This document shows positions 35,401 to 46,383 of a stretch of DNA of 64,000 bases, piece by piece. The stretch's first letter is position 1. The number at the start of each line of letters is the position of its first letter. Position numbers and translations under genes: made by a program. The stretch is from NCBI RefSeq assembly GCF_002575655.3, contig NC_053035.3:374829792-374893791 (forward strand), read 5' to 3'. The notes beneath the pieces were generated by a model that worked only from the letters and a program-made list of their open reading frames with translations, had not been told where the DNA came from and searched no databases. This DNA comes from Aegilops tauschii subsp. strangulata (Eukaryota > Streptophyta > Magnoliopsida > Poales > Poaceae).

Positions 35401-36599
35401 AAAACTCCTCCAGCAAGGCCCAACCTTGGTTTTACCATTTGACTACCTAAGCCTTTTTCCCTTGGGTTCTGCAGACTCAAGGGTCATCTTTATTTAAACC
35501 CCCGGGCCAGCGCTCCTCTGAGTGTTGGTCCAACCGTCAGTCGCCGGTGGCCACCAGGGGCAACTCTGGGCTGGCCTACCGGAAGCTTGGACAATCCGGT
35601 GTGCCCTGAGAACGAGATATGTGCAGCTCCTATCGGGATTTGTCGGCACATTCGGGCGGCTTTGCTGGTCTTGTTTTACCATTGTCGAAATGTCTTGTAA
35701 ACCGGGATTCCGAGACTGATCGGGTCTTCCTGGGAGAAGGTTTATCCTTCGTTGACTGTGAGAGCTTATGATGGGATAAGTTGGGACACCCCTGCAGGGT
35801 ATTATCTTTCGAAAGCCGTGCCCGCGGTTTTGTGGCAGATGGGAATTTGTTAATATCCGGTTGTAGAGAACTTGACACTTGACCTTATTAAAACGCATCA
35901 ACGCGTGTGTAGCCGTGATGGTCTCTTCTCGGCGGAGTCCGGGAAGTGAACACGGTTTCTGGGTTATGTTTGACGTAAGTAGGAGTTCGGGATCACTTCT
36001 TGATCATTGCTAGTTCACGACCGTTCCGTTGCTTCTCTTCTCGCTCTCATTTGCGTATGTTAGCCACCATATATGCTTAGTGCTTGCTGCAGCTTCACCT
36101 CATTACCCCATCCTTTCCTTCAAGCTTAAATAGTCTTGATCTCGCGGGTGTGAGATTGCTGAGTCCTCGTGACTCACAGATACTTCCAAACAGTTGCAGG
36201 TGCCGATGATACCAGTGCAAGTGACGCAACTGAGCTCAAGTGGGAGCTCGATGAAGATCTTGTTCGTTGTGTTGTTTCTTTTCATATTGATCAGTAGTGG
36301 TGCCCAGTTGGGACGATCAGGGATCTAGCAGTTGGGTTGTCTTCTTTTATTTTGGTTCCGTAGTCGGACCTATGTGTGTACTCTGATTGATGTATGAGTT
36401 ACTTATGTATTGTGTGAAGTGGCGATTGTAAGCTAACTCTTTATCCCATTCTTGTTCACTACATGGGATTGTGTGAAGATGACCCTTCTTGCGACAAAAC
36501 CACAATGCGGTTATGCCTCTAAGTCGTGCCTCGACACGTGGGAGATATAACCGCATCGTGGGCGTTACATGCACCCTCCATACACTCTACCAAACACCC
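32465..36599. mobile_element. Small MITE split by the solo LTR
   Basis: The left part (32465-32602) starts GGGTGTGTTTGGTT and the right part (36575-36599) ends CTACCAAACACCC, its imperfect inverted copy. Removing the LTR and one target duplication leaves a piece of about 160 bp. CTCTTCATGCATGCT occurs three times in the left part. The superfamily cannot be fixed because the outer target duplication is unclear. Confidence 0.45.
32603..36569 (+). mobile_element. Solo LTR of a Gypsy (Tekay/Del-type) retrotransposon
   Basis: The sequence starts TGTGACGCCCCGAG and ends GGGCGTTACA, almost inverted copies of each other as in chromovirus LTRs. It is flanked by a perfect 5-bp duplication TGCAC (32598-32602 and 36570-36574). 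It is 3,967 bp and there is no internal region, primer site or second LTR, so the element has collapsed by LTR-LTR recombination. A TATA box (CTATATATAA, about 33026) precedes a GC-rich stretch (33060-34130) and sets the plus orientation. A 347-codon Pro/Arg/Ser-rich frame at 33127-34170 lies in the GC-rich part and is probably not translated. Confidence 0.88.
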
Positions 36600-36949
36600 A
36601 AAAGTAGGTCGAGAAGGGAACTCTTGGGCGGCATTTGTCTCTTACTACGTACTACCACTAAATGTTGTACGTGCAATGCACGGTGATGTTGTGGAGTACG
36701 TGCCTAAGCACTCTACTACTACTATATTAGTTGGAGGCACATATTAACTTTTATATTTGTTTACGTGTATGCCCCGAGACCTTCCAACTAGACGTGTCTT
36801 TCTCTCCAGGTTGCACTTTGTATCGTTCATACCACTAAGTACTACTACGTGTGGTCTCCGACCCAGAAGTGGAAGAAGTGGAGACGCTCTACCACGCTGT
36901 TTTTTTACGCTGGGCTCTACCACGCTGTTCATGTCCCACTCCTTTCGCT

Positions 36950-37350
36950 GACGTGTGGGACATCCAGCACGTGCCGTGTTTGGCACCCTTCGTCGTAAGA
37001 GTTGAAACGCTAGCATTCATCAGAAATAAAAATAATTATAAATTGGCGGTGATATTTTTTTTTTGCGAACCAATCAGTAGTGATACTATACCACGCAGTT
37101 TCCTTGCTCCTCGATATCGGAAATAATACTTCCGTTCGCCAACATGTGGGACGTCGACCATCCTGGTCCACTTGCCATGCACGCAGAACTCCAAGGGAGA
37201 GTCACCCAGGTCGTCGCGCCGCAGTAACAATGACTAATGAGCCGTCAAATCACAGGCCCACTTCCCACTTTGAAGTTGCTCGGTCGAAGGAACCATCATG
37301 ACTTCGTTGAATTCCGCTTCTTGAAGAAAACTACTGTACCAGCAGTACTG
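36950..37350. repeat. Local duplicated block, copy 1
   Basis: This block matches 40690-41030. Shared segments include CGATATCGGAAATAATACTT / CTATATCGGAAAGAATACTT, ACATGTGGGACGTCGACCAT, GGAACCATCATGACTTCGTT and GAATTCCGCTTCTT. The gaps between matches differ in length. It has no coding frame of note. Confidence 0.65.
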
Positions 37351-37604
37351 CTAGCTATAATAGTTACTCCAACAGAGGCCTCCTTTTGTTCATAGGATAG
37401 GAATATGAAAATCATAGGAAGTGAGATGACATGCATCTCAATTCCTATAGAGAAAGAGATGCCATTTGATGCTTAGGATAGAAATTTTTCCATTTAGTCT
37501 AGGCTAATGTACTGGCAATTTGCTCTAAAAACTACAGTAATAACTAGTAGTATTTGTACATGCTCGTACTCAGACACAGACACACAGACTAACTACTAGT
37601 ACTA

Positions 37605-37991
37605 CTACTTCTCACATGCTGGCCAGACGCCGTCGTTCTCCTTCCCGGCTTTGTCGGTGACACCCCACCGTGCTTGGATCTCCGCCGACCTCTCCGCAGT
37701 AGCGCGTGCGTCCTTTTCTTTCTTGCGGCGGCGGGCCTCTCTTTTCTTGAGTGCTTTCTGACTTTTCCGCTCCCTCTGTGCGGCTTTGGCCGCCTCTTGC
37801 TCTACCTCCCATTCGGCCTTGGCATCTTCAAATTCCTCCCACGTAGTTGTGAGGTCGCGAGCGGCGATGAACTCGGCACGGTGGGATGCCATCGCTTCCC
37901 TACCATTTTGTGGGTGGTCGTGGGCGGCGAGGAACTCGGCGCGGCGGGATGCCATCGCTGCCTTACCGGTTAGTGTGCGGCGCGGTGGCAT
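37605..37991 (-). CDS. Hypothetical charged coiled-coil protein (128 aa)
   Basis: The frame runs from ATG (37991) to a stop at 37605. Residues about 11-50 contain two tandem copies of an AMASRRAEF-x-AA-D motif (AMASRRAEFLAAHDH and AMASHRAEFIAARDL). Residues about 52-110 are a highly charged, alanine-rich helix (WEEFEDAKAEWEVEQEAAKA, then KKREARRRKKEKDARATAER), predicted to be a long alpha-helix or coiled coil with a bipartite nuclear-signal-like basic patch. No catalytic motif is visible and I do not recognise the family. The codon pattern is GC-rich, unlike the flanks, which supports real coding. It may be a truncated copy of a multi-copy grass gene. Confidence 0.4.
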   Translation of the reverse strand: MPPRRTLTGKAAMASRRAEFLAAHDHPQNGREAMASHRAEFIAARDLTTTWEEFEDAKAEWEVEQEAAKAAQRERKSQKALKKREARRRKKEKDARATAERSAEIQARWGVTDKAGKENDGVWPACEK

Positions 37992-38566
37992 GAACGACGC
38001 TTGGTGAGAGCTCTGGGGTGGAGTGGCTGGACAACCGTATAGTGCATTGGTTTGTCAAGAGCTCAAGGACAGAAGACGAAGCAAATTTGGATTCCCCTTC
38101 AATCCTGGTCATTTATTACCGAGTAAAATGCATTGGCGGTCATCGAACTTGTTTTGATAGCTCACTTTGATCATTGTATACAAGATATGGTGATTATACG
38201 GTCACTGGCTCAGCGTATAGCTCCATATTTGTCTGGTTGACCAGCCAAACAGTCTGCATGCGCCTCATCAGCTCGTGTTCTTTATCTATCTACGCGGGCC
38301 TACCTATCAATGGAGAAAGAAATACTGTAAAAACCAAAATTATGCGTATGTGGGGAATCAAACCACGGACTTGTCGCTGCAACGCACCCTCATCAGCCAA
38401 ATGAAAATGAAATACTTCGCGTCAGACACTCACGCTCACGCTGTCAAAGCATGCTAATGCATGCACGTCGCCCTCTAAATCAAAGTCCTGCTCATGGCGC
38501 AACGCAAACGGCGAGCCCATCACCTGCGCGCCCCGGCGGTGCCTGACATTACTGTTTAGACGTTTG

Positions 38567-38674
38567 ATGGAGGCCTACGCGAACGCCGAGCATGTATTCA
38601 CCTGGCTCAACACCAACGGTCATACTCGGACCACCTTGCTCATGTATATCGTCCATCACAACGACAATCTATAA
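38567..38674 (+). CDS. Short C-terminal coding fragment (35 aa from the internal ATG)
   Basis: The frame encodes LMEAYANAEHVFTWLNTNG and then a hydrophobic LLMYIVHH end, closed by TAA (38672-38674). The same frame is open upstream to at least about 38450 without an ATG. The GC-rich codon use and protein-like composition suggest a decayed gene end. No family recognised. Confidence 0.22.
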   Translation: MEAYANAEHVFTWLNTNGHTRTTLLMYIVHHNDNL

Positions 38675-39026
38675 AACAGCCTAAGCTAGAGAGGGTACTA
38701 TGGTAGTATGGTACGGAGTATGTACTATCGTGAGCGACCGATCTTAGTGCCACTGCACACCAAAACCCCTTCCATCGCTAGCGCGCGCTTCCCGCCTGAA
38801 ACGGTCACCGTCTCTCCAGAATGTCAATGCCGCATTCACCGGACTTAACTGCAGGTACAATTGGCGTGTCACTGACATGCGGGCCAGATGCCCGTTGGGC
38901 CCACATGTCAGTAACCCAAACGCATCTGTAGTTAAGTCACTGAAGCAGCGTCCACATTCGTGCCCGACGAACCTACTCCGGCGCCAGTTGTCCATCCGTC
39001 TGCCGCGGCTCATTGCCATTCGCCCG

Positions 39027-39036
39027 CTATATTAAC
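39027..39036 (+). promoter_or_regulatory. TATA box upstream of the 39119 gene remnant
   Basis: CTATATTAAC lies about 90 bp upstream of the ATG at 39119 and is followed by a C-rich leader, the usual grass promoter spacing. Upstream, CGCGCTTCCCGCCTGAAACG at about 38783 matches a block near 31304. Confidence 0.4.
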
Positions 39037-39118
39037 TTGAGCCCCAGCTCCCAGCCATAGCCAAAGACCCACACTTATTCTCCTCCGGTCCCTTCCTTCT
39101 GTCGGCACCACTTCAACC

Positions 39119-39586
39119 ATGGCCTCCTGGCACTCCGAAGCTCTCTTGGACGTACTGTCGCAGGAGCAGACGAGGGACATCGGCGGCTCCGCTCCGGGCG
39201 CGCTCCAAAGCTCTCTTCGACGTACTGTCGCAGGAGCAAACGAAGGAGATCGCCGGCACCCCCCCGACCGCCCTCCGCCGCCACGACCACGAAGCCAGCG
39301 CGCGTGCGCGGGCGTAGCCGGCAGCGAGGAAGAGTAGTACACGGTAGGTCGCCGCCGCTCTGGTCCCAGGAAGGCCACCGCTACTCCACTCAGTCGACGC
39401 CAAGCTTGGTGGGGTAAACATCGGCGGCCGATTAGCCGCATGACGGCGACGTGGAGGCGGAAATCTTCAGAACCTTGTGCTCCGGAGGAGGAGGTTATCG
39501 AGGCGGATGAGGAGGAGGCAAAGGCAATGGCCGGCTTTCTCGGGTTCATGGCCGGACATGGTGGTCGGGCGCCGGCGATCGTTTAG
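39119..39586 (+). pseudogene. Broken hypothetical gene with a duplicated segment
   Basis: An ATG at 39119 opens a frame encoding ALLDVLSQEQTRDIGG. About 77 bp later the same DNA is repeated in a different frame (ALFDVLSQEQTKEIAG). The end of the region is open in the frame EEEVIEADEEEAKAMAGFLG, which closes at TAG (39584-39586). The pieces cannot be read as one frame, so at least one indel has occurred. The downstream DNA (39587-39740) repeats GTAATGAATTTCGTC-like segments as in a duplicated 3' UTR. No domain recognised. Confidence 0.35.
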
Positions 39587-39739
39587 ATTAGGTTTACAGT
39601 AGGTTTTAGTATGGTTTGTGCGAAATATGTAATGAATTTCGTCTAGTTTGTAGGAAAAGTTTTCGAAATGTAATGAATTTCATCCGGTTAATTTGAAATT
39701 TGCTTTGTTTGCACGAATTTCGTCCGGTTAGTTCATATA

Positions 39740-40690
39740 GTTGTCGGAAGGTATGCGGGCAGCATCGGATGGCATCCATCAGTGTCCTCGGACAGATGCC
39801 GGTGTAAATTTGTGGGCCAGTGCTGGAGATGCCCTAACTATCATGCTATAATCGCTAACAATCCTCCATTATTTGGCAGGGAACAGTTATCCCTCGATCA
39901 AAATCAGATCCGCGGTGTTTCGCACTCCTCACGCGTAAGAGTGTAAACTCTTACTTACATAAAAATGGAGCAAGTGGACGGCACTGTAGCACATCACATC
40001 ACTCGAACTAGCCTGCCTAACGAGCGGGAAAGCACCGCCCTCATCATTTTGTTCTGGATTTCTATCGATCGATCGCGCGAAAATGTTACGCTTCGCAAGT
40101 TCTAAAGGAAAAGGCGGCACACTTACGACTCGTACGCGTCGCAACCCCGACAGTCCGGCTCGCACGCCGCTCACCAGAGGGGACACGCGTTGTCTTGCAA
40201 TTTCACTGACATGTGGGACCGTAATTGAATAAACCGTCGATAGCCGAAATCTAATCGCTCGGCAGGCGTCGGTTGAGAAGAGAGAAACGGGGGAGGGAGA
40301 AGAGATCGCCCGCCCGCCGTGCACGGACTCCAAGAAATATATGGTGATAATGTGAGGTGGGCCATGCTGGAGTCCGGACCGCTTCCGGAGCCCGCTCTCA
40401 CCGCCCTGGCCCCTCAAGACGCTAGCTGCCCGCCGCATGCATGCATAGCAAGTAGTACTCCTTATGTGGAGGAGAGAGAGGCATTGACAAAGTCAAGGAG
40501 TGGGCTCTGCAAGAGCCCGTCTCTACACGTGCTCCTAGGTATAAAAAACAATTCTAAAAAAGGCATAAAAAACAATTGTGTCTTAAAAAAAAGAAAGGTA
40601 AAAAACATTTGAGAGGAAATAGATAGAGAGAAAGTGAGAAAAAGCTGTAACCTGGGCATTACATGAGGAAGGAGGGAGTGGTGCACATGC
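39740..40690. other. Non-coding stretch
   Basis: No gene with a recognisable domain was found. The sequence near 40270-40350 (GGGAGAAGAGATCGC, AAGAAATATATGGTGATAA) is similar to about 31985-32055, part of the local duplicated family. An A-rich patch lies at 40540-40610. Confidence 0.35.
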
Positions 40691-41045
40691 CAAGTTCACT
40701 GGGCTGCCGTGTTTCACACTCCTCCGTCGTAACAGTGGAGACAATAGCTTTCATAAAAAATAAACAATGGATACTCGTTGCTCGTCCTCTATATCGGAAA
40801 GAATACTTTCATTCGCCGACATGTGGGACGTCGACCATCCTGGTCCACCTGCCATGCACAAAATTATCCTGGTCTACCCCGGTCGTATCGCAGGCCCAAC
40901 CTTTCCCACTGTAAGTTGTTCGGACGAAGGAACCATCATGACTTCGTTGAATTCCGCTTCTTCAAGAAAACTTACTGTACCCGCAATACTGCTACCACAC
41001 GCGAAGACTGGACGGCACTGTACCACGTCATATCACTGAAACCCA
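40690..41045. repeat. Local duplicated block, copy 2
   Basis: This is the partner of 36950-37350, in the same orientation. It starts with GGGCTGCCGTGTTTCACACTC, which is also present at about 32092. It ends near the degraded Stowaway end CGAACGGAGGGAGTA at 41080-41094. Confidence 0.65.
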
Positions 41046-41099
41046 CTAGGCCAAACTAGCCCGCCTAGGTCATCTATTTCCGAACGGAGGGAGTACGTC

Positions 41100-41641
41100 T
41101 CTGCACTACTATGATTTTGTGTTACATGTTCTCTGTACTTTTGCTACGATTTTCCTACCCTATGAACCAAATGAGGCCTGAATGTATGTCGACTATTGTC
41201 TGATTGATCGCTAAGCCTACAATTTTAGGGGCTAGGGCTATTGGTCGATCGACGAGGGATAAGTATAAGCATACCACGAGCTCATCAGCCCCAACGTTTC
41301 TCTTCGGTGAGTGTTTTGCAAGTACTATAGCTCCCACAGTAGCTAGCCTACTAACACCAAGAATCATCAAACAATCCCTGCTGATATGATAAACAGTTCA
41401 AACTTACATCTAAGCATGCCATATATTACATCAAAAGCTGGTGAGGATACATCTGTTTCCATAACTCGGAGAGGGTTCGCATGATTCATCGCATGATTCA
41501 CTATCAAACAAAAGTAGCAAGATCCGCCACACAAGACAGTGCACTAGCCCTAAGATGGTTTGATAACACGCATCGTTCTGGTAATTAAACACAGGGCAAT
41601 GCAAACTACCCTGAAGGATTAGCGCGACCAACTATTTCTTG
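41100..41641 (-). other. Possible 3' untranslated region of the 41642-42289 gene
   Basis: The stretch follows the stop codon on the minus strand and has no TE termini or coding frames. A UTR is inferred only from position; no clear polyadenylation signal was identified. Confidence 0.25.
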
Positions 41642-42289
41642 TCATCGATCTCTTGGGCAGACCACAGCACGGACAACGGCATGGAAATCGATTTTTGGGG
41701 CGATGTCCACAGGACTGACCGCGACATTGGAATCGATCTCTGGGGCGATGTCCACAGGATGGACAGCGGCATCGGAATCGATCTCCGGGGCGATGCCAAC
41801 AGGATGGGCCACGACATCGGAATCATCAAGGACGTCCACCGGCACCTGCACAACCGTAACATATTAGCAAGCACATTGCAAAAAATCAAAAACCACAACT
41901 ATGGTAATAAGCCATTATTTTTTACCTTGTGCAGCTCACCAGGGGATCTCATCCCTCCGGGGGTCATCTCCTCGTCCTCGATGGGGGCCATCACCTTGCC
42001 AGGGGAATACTGCTTCTCAACGGCGACTATCTCCTCAAACTCGGTCTTGAGCCTCACATAGGTGGCAATCAGAGTTCCTGGGGTAGGCACGGTGGGGCCC
42101 TTGCTGTTCTTCCAACTTTCTTTGAGGAGTTCGTCCGCCAACGTCCTCAACTCTTTGGCCAGTGCTTGTTTCTTGGAGTTCTTCGTCTCCATGGGTTGGC
42201 CCGCCAACATGGTCAACTCGTTGGTCGGTGCTCGCTGTCTCCAGTGGGTTGTCCGCCGGCAACTCTTTGCCTAGTGCTCCAGGATCCAT
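41642..42289 (-). pseudogene. Two-exon hypothetical gene with a repeat-bearing C-terminus, frameshifted
   Basis: Exon 1 runs from the first ATG (42289-42287) to 41926, ending LHK|GTAAAA. A 5' UTR intron probably ends just upstream (TTTGTTTGTCAG near 42297). The intron 41925-41846 ends TTGTGCAG. Exon 2, 41845-41642, is read in phase and carries three copies of a 15-residue unit (HPVDIAPEIDSDAAV and variants) before TGA. Exon 1 has a charged helical region with repeats (KELPADNPLET, ELTMLAGQPMET, KELRTLADELLKE), then TPGTLIATYVRLKTEFEEIV. The first repeat unit is in a different frame from the next, so a one-base change near 42228 disrupts the frame. From the internal ATG at 42210 the rest reads through the splice for 162 aa. 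Function unknown; it could be a young pseudogene or start downstream. Confidence 0.45.
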
Positions 42290-42301
42290 CAATGAACTGA
42301 C

Positions 42302-42560
42302 AAACAAAAAGCAATCGAAAGGAAACCACAATCGCAATGAAAACGGGAAAAGAATAGGATGTGAGAATCGGTCGGTGCTTCCCAAAAAGAAGATTCTTGG
42401 ATTGAAAATATAGCAGCATAACTGATTCGCCCACCTTTCCTTCGTCGGTACAGAAGAAAAATGGCAGAAGTGAGTAGCCTGGAGTGAGGTTTTCTTCAAG
42501 AAAGGGAAGAAAGGGCTTGAACGAGCGTTCCAGTGAAATGATGGTTGCTTCGTCCAGTCC
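42302..42560 (-). other. Possible 5' leader and intron of the 41642-42289 gene
   Basis: On the minus strand a pyrimidine-rich segment is followed by GACGAAGGAAAG|GTGGGC (donor-like, about 42434). An intron-like stretch follows and ends GTTTGTCAG just before TTCATTGATGG. This places the ATG at 42289 near the start of a second exon. It is a structural inference from splice-site consensus only. Confidence 0.35.
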
Positions 42561-43002
42561 AACTTGGAGGCCACCTTACCACTGCTGGTAAAGGTGTGGG
42601 TTTTGTGATATGACGGGTCATGACAGCCACACCGGGGTGACAGGTGAGTCTCTACTGTAGCACCTCGCTGTGATTTGGTGGATGGCACGCGGGCCCGGAT
42701 GCTTTGAAATGTCCCGCATGTAGATAGAGCGGCTAGTCATATAGGAGTGCTCAATATTGTGCACCGCGACCAAGGCGGAGAGGAAAACGAGAGAACTATG
42801 TAATGAATGCATGAGTTTAATTAGGGTAGTTTTGTAAAGTACGAGATACATTCCTCCAATCGCAAAATGCCTTGGTTCACGAGATTTGAGATTTGAGCCC
42901 TATAAACCAGAAGGGAGGGAGTACTGCACGTGGTGTAGTCTAGTCACTTGTTGAAATCTCTAGAAAGGCAAATACTCCTTTCTGATTTACAAGGCTATAC
43001 TA

Positions 43003-43196
43003 CTCCCTCCGTCTAGGTGTGTAAGTCATCTTACGAAAACCAAATAGTCCCAAAACACTTAGGCGCGGTGCATTAACTTCTACATTGTTTCTTGTTTCTT
43101 GACATATCAACCAATAAGAGATGAGAGGTGTGCATGCTTTTAATGACTTGCAATGGCTAGTTCATTGCATGCAATGCTATTAATTAGCAAATAAAC
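43003..43196 (+). mobile_element. Partial Stowaway-like MITE, 3' side lost at the Gypsy C insertion
   Basis: The sequence starts with TA followed by CTCCCTCCGTCTAGGTGTG and continues with AT-rich DNA to the left edge of element C. The inverted end was not found right of element C (after 53654), so the remainder was lost or has diverged. Confidence 0.45.
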
Positions 43197-46100
43197 TGTA
43201 GCGACCCGACCTCAGATGGTCAAGTCTCTGTGCTTAAGTGTCATCCCTAGATCGGTATGCTGACACACACAGTACTCGAGGATTTATAACAGAGGTAAAT
43301 CACATGTATAAAGTAACGTAAATACTATTACCTCAATCCAAATAGCGGAAGTAACAAGGTTGTGTATTCCCATCAACACCAACGGCAAAGTTGAGTGTAG
43401 AAATCGTAACCCTAACGTATCACTTACTCGTCGTAAGATTCCTGCAACATGAGACGTTGCAGCCACAAAGGGTCAGTACATTGAATGTACTGGCAAATTC
43501 ACACCATAGAGAAATAATGAACAAAGGCTATCACTACATGCATATATGGCTGGTGGAAAAGCTCTATGGTTATAATGTTTTTGCGGAAAGCCAATTTTTC
43601 CCTACAACAAAGGAATAAATTTTATTTAACTATCATGGTGGTTGTGAAACATTGAGATGGTTGACAGCATCTCAATCCCAATTAAGTATCATCATTAACC
43701 CAACAAAATTAATTAAAGTAACATCATGATGAGATTCACATGATAATCCAAGAACTAGATACTCAAGATGTCCATAACCGGGGACACGGCTAATCATGAT
43801 TAGTTTGTACACTCTGCAGAGGTTTGTGCACTTTTCCCCACAAGACTCGATCTCCTCCGTTGGATTTCTCGCACTACTTGGTGTTTGAGAAACGGATGAT
43901 CGAGACACAGTCTTTCAGAAGCATTTACTCTCTACTCCGGGCAGACCGTTACACCTACAATCCCCCTACATCTGCTAGTCCACCTCTTCAAGAGCTCACA
44001 CAACTTACTCAGCTATGCCAGAGCCCATAATGGCTTGTGGCTGCACACGGAAGTTTCTAGCATGAATAATCTTATGATCCCTTTGAGTCTGGGTGGCGGT
44101 CCATAGGATGATCACACGGGTACTCCGGGATATCCAAAAATACAGGCAACACTGGGTTCTCCAGGTGCCTCAATCCACCCAGTTGTTTATTTAAGGATCC
44201 ACCTTAAGTTGAACCATTAATTAACAATCTCACATCTGTCATGGAAAATTCACTCAAACCCAATCCATGTCTACGAGCATAGCATAGCAATATAAGCAAA
44301 TGTAGAAGTAACTCCCAAGGGTTTGATAGTAAACAGGACAATAGGTACTACCTCATCTACTTCCCAAAACCCACATATTAATCAGATCCTAATCATGCAG
44401 TTGTTTGAGGATTGATCTAATGCAATAAAACCGGGTAATGAAAAGTATGATCAAAGTGTGAACTTCCCTGCAATGTTGATGAAGATCATTCGCACTCATA
44501 ACTCTTGATAGTTCTAATCGTCACACTCCGGTCAATCTATCGTGAGCAAGCAATAGTAACCACACATAAGCAATCACTCAAAAGATCAGAAAGAACGAAG
44601 AAGATACTTCGGAAAACATCAAAACCAAGCAAATAACTCTTGCAACAATTTCTAACAGTACCAAAATTATGTGAATTTGGCTTTATCAGAAAGTTTAGGT
44701 CAAGAGCTTTAATTTGCAAAAAGAATCAACTAAATCGGAGTTACGAAACTCAAGTTACGATCAAAAGAAGATTCAAATTCAAATCTGATCTAATTCAAAT
44801 TTTAAAATTTCAAAAACATGTTTGAGTTGGATTACTGTATAGATGAGATCATAATGAAGAAGTGGGCGTTGGTTTCGTTGGATTTGGACAAACGAGCGAA
44901 AAGTTGTGATCGTTCGAAAACCAGGGGCTAATCTGTAAAATAAATCATCACAGATAGGTCCCTGACCAGAACTAAAAGAAAAAGAAAAGCTCTACAGAAA
45001 GAATGTTCGCTGCCGAACGCTAACTGATGAATTTCGTTCGCTGCGGAGAGGTAAACAGCGAGCGTTCACTAATTAAAGAAAACCGTTTAAAAAAATAGAA
45101 CCGATCTGGTCCATCGGATCCAAATCTGACGGCGAGGGAGGAGCAGGGAGTTACCGCGGCGGCGGCGATGGTCAACGGTGAGACAGGACGGCGGCGGCGG
45201 CTCGTGTCCGGCCGGGGCGGCGGCTTCGGTCGTCGAGGACGGCGGGGAAGTAGTCGGGGAGGGGCGGCACGGAGTGGCGGATGCGATGGTGGTGTCAGCG
45301 GCGGTCGTCGGCATCGCGGGCGGCGGCTGCGGCGAGTGGATCTCGCCGGCGGCGGCAGTTCCCGGCGAGTGCGGCGCGTCGGCGGGAGGAGGAGAAAAGA
45401 GGGCCGGGGGGTCCGAGGCTCCGGATTTATAGGAGAGGAGGGCGAGTGGTGGCATGGGGAAGGGGCAAAGGAGGTGGCGGCGGGAGGCCGGGCGGAGCAC
45501 GGCGACGGCGGCGCCCTCGTGTTGGCTCGGGAGACCGAATAGAGCTCGGGGACGAGCGGGATGGGCTGGCGGGCCGCGGCCTGGCAAACTGGGCCGGCCT
45601 GGTCCGGTCGGTCCAGTGGGGAAAAGTTGTTTTTTTAAATAAAGATTTTCCAGACAACAAACATAAATAAAACAAAATAAATAAAAATTTTATATAGGCA
45701 TATAATATATCAGAATTTTCAGAAAAATATTTTCTACGAGACGAACATTTTTCTAGAGTCAAATAAAATCCCCACCATTTCAAATAATTCAAAGAGTTCT
45801 ACTGCCCTACTAAAATCCAATAAAATTCATTTTAAAAATACAAAAATAATTTCAAATTTATTTATCTCCAATTTTCTGATGTAGGGAATCATGTTACCCT
45901 ATTTTCCATATATTTTATTTTTGGAGAAAAATAATTTGAATAAAAATCAAATAACTCCAAATTGAAAATATTTTCAAAAGGATTTTAAATTTGATCCTTT
46001 TAAACTTCCAACTCATATTTCATATGTTTTGAAGAAGTCATTTTATCTTCTCTCATGAAAATCATTGAGTTGCTTAAAGTTTTCTGAATTGAAAATATTT

Positions 46101-46383
46101 CCAAATAAAATTCAAATCCTTTCAAATCCCTTTTCATTTATTTAAATGGAAGAAGTCATGTCATCTTCTCTCTAGGGTTTTGTATTTGAAAAGAATTTGA
46201 ATTCACGAAGATCATAAATGCAAAATGAAAGTTTGGGAAAGTCCTTTTATTCCCTCTCATTTAACTTTCAAAAAGTTTCGAATTCACTCACTTTCAGTCA
46301 ATCAATCACACAACAATCCAACAAACAATCAAATCTATCTATTTATTATAGCATTCCAAAATTTAGAATTTTGGGATGTTACA
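43197..46383 (-). repeat. 3' LTR of Gypsy element C
   Basis: The copy is 3,187 bp. On the minus strand it starts TGTAACATCCCAAAATTC at 46383 and ends at 43197. A GC-rich block (45130-45610) lies between AT-rich flanks; open frames there are Arg/Gly-rich on both strands and look incidental. It carries about 27 bp near 45195-45225 that the other LTR lacks. Confidence 0.9.

Noticed and set aside
42893..42936. GAAGGGAGGGAGTA as a full MITE end
   Set aside because: A matching opposite end was not found nearby, so it may be a decayed end or chance.
45087..45587. Arg/Gly/Pro-rich frames in the LTRs of element C (also 52468-53028)
   Set aside because: They come from a GC-rich LTR segment. The two LTR copies differ by an indel of about 27 bp and the frames are open on both strands, which is not the pattern of a conserved protein.
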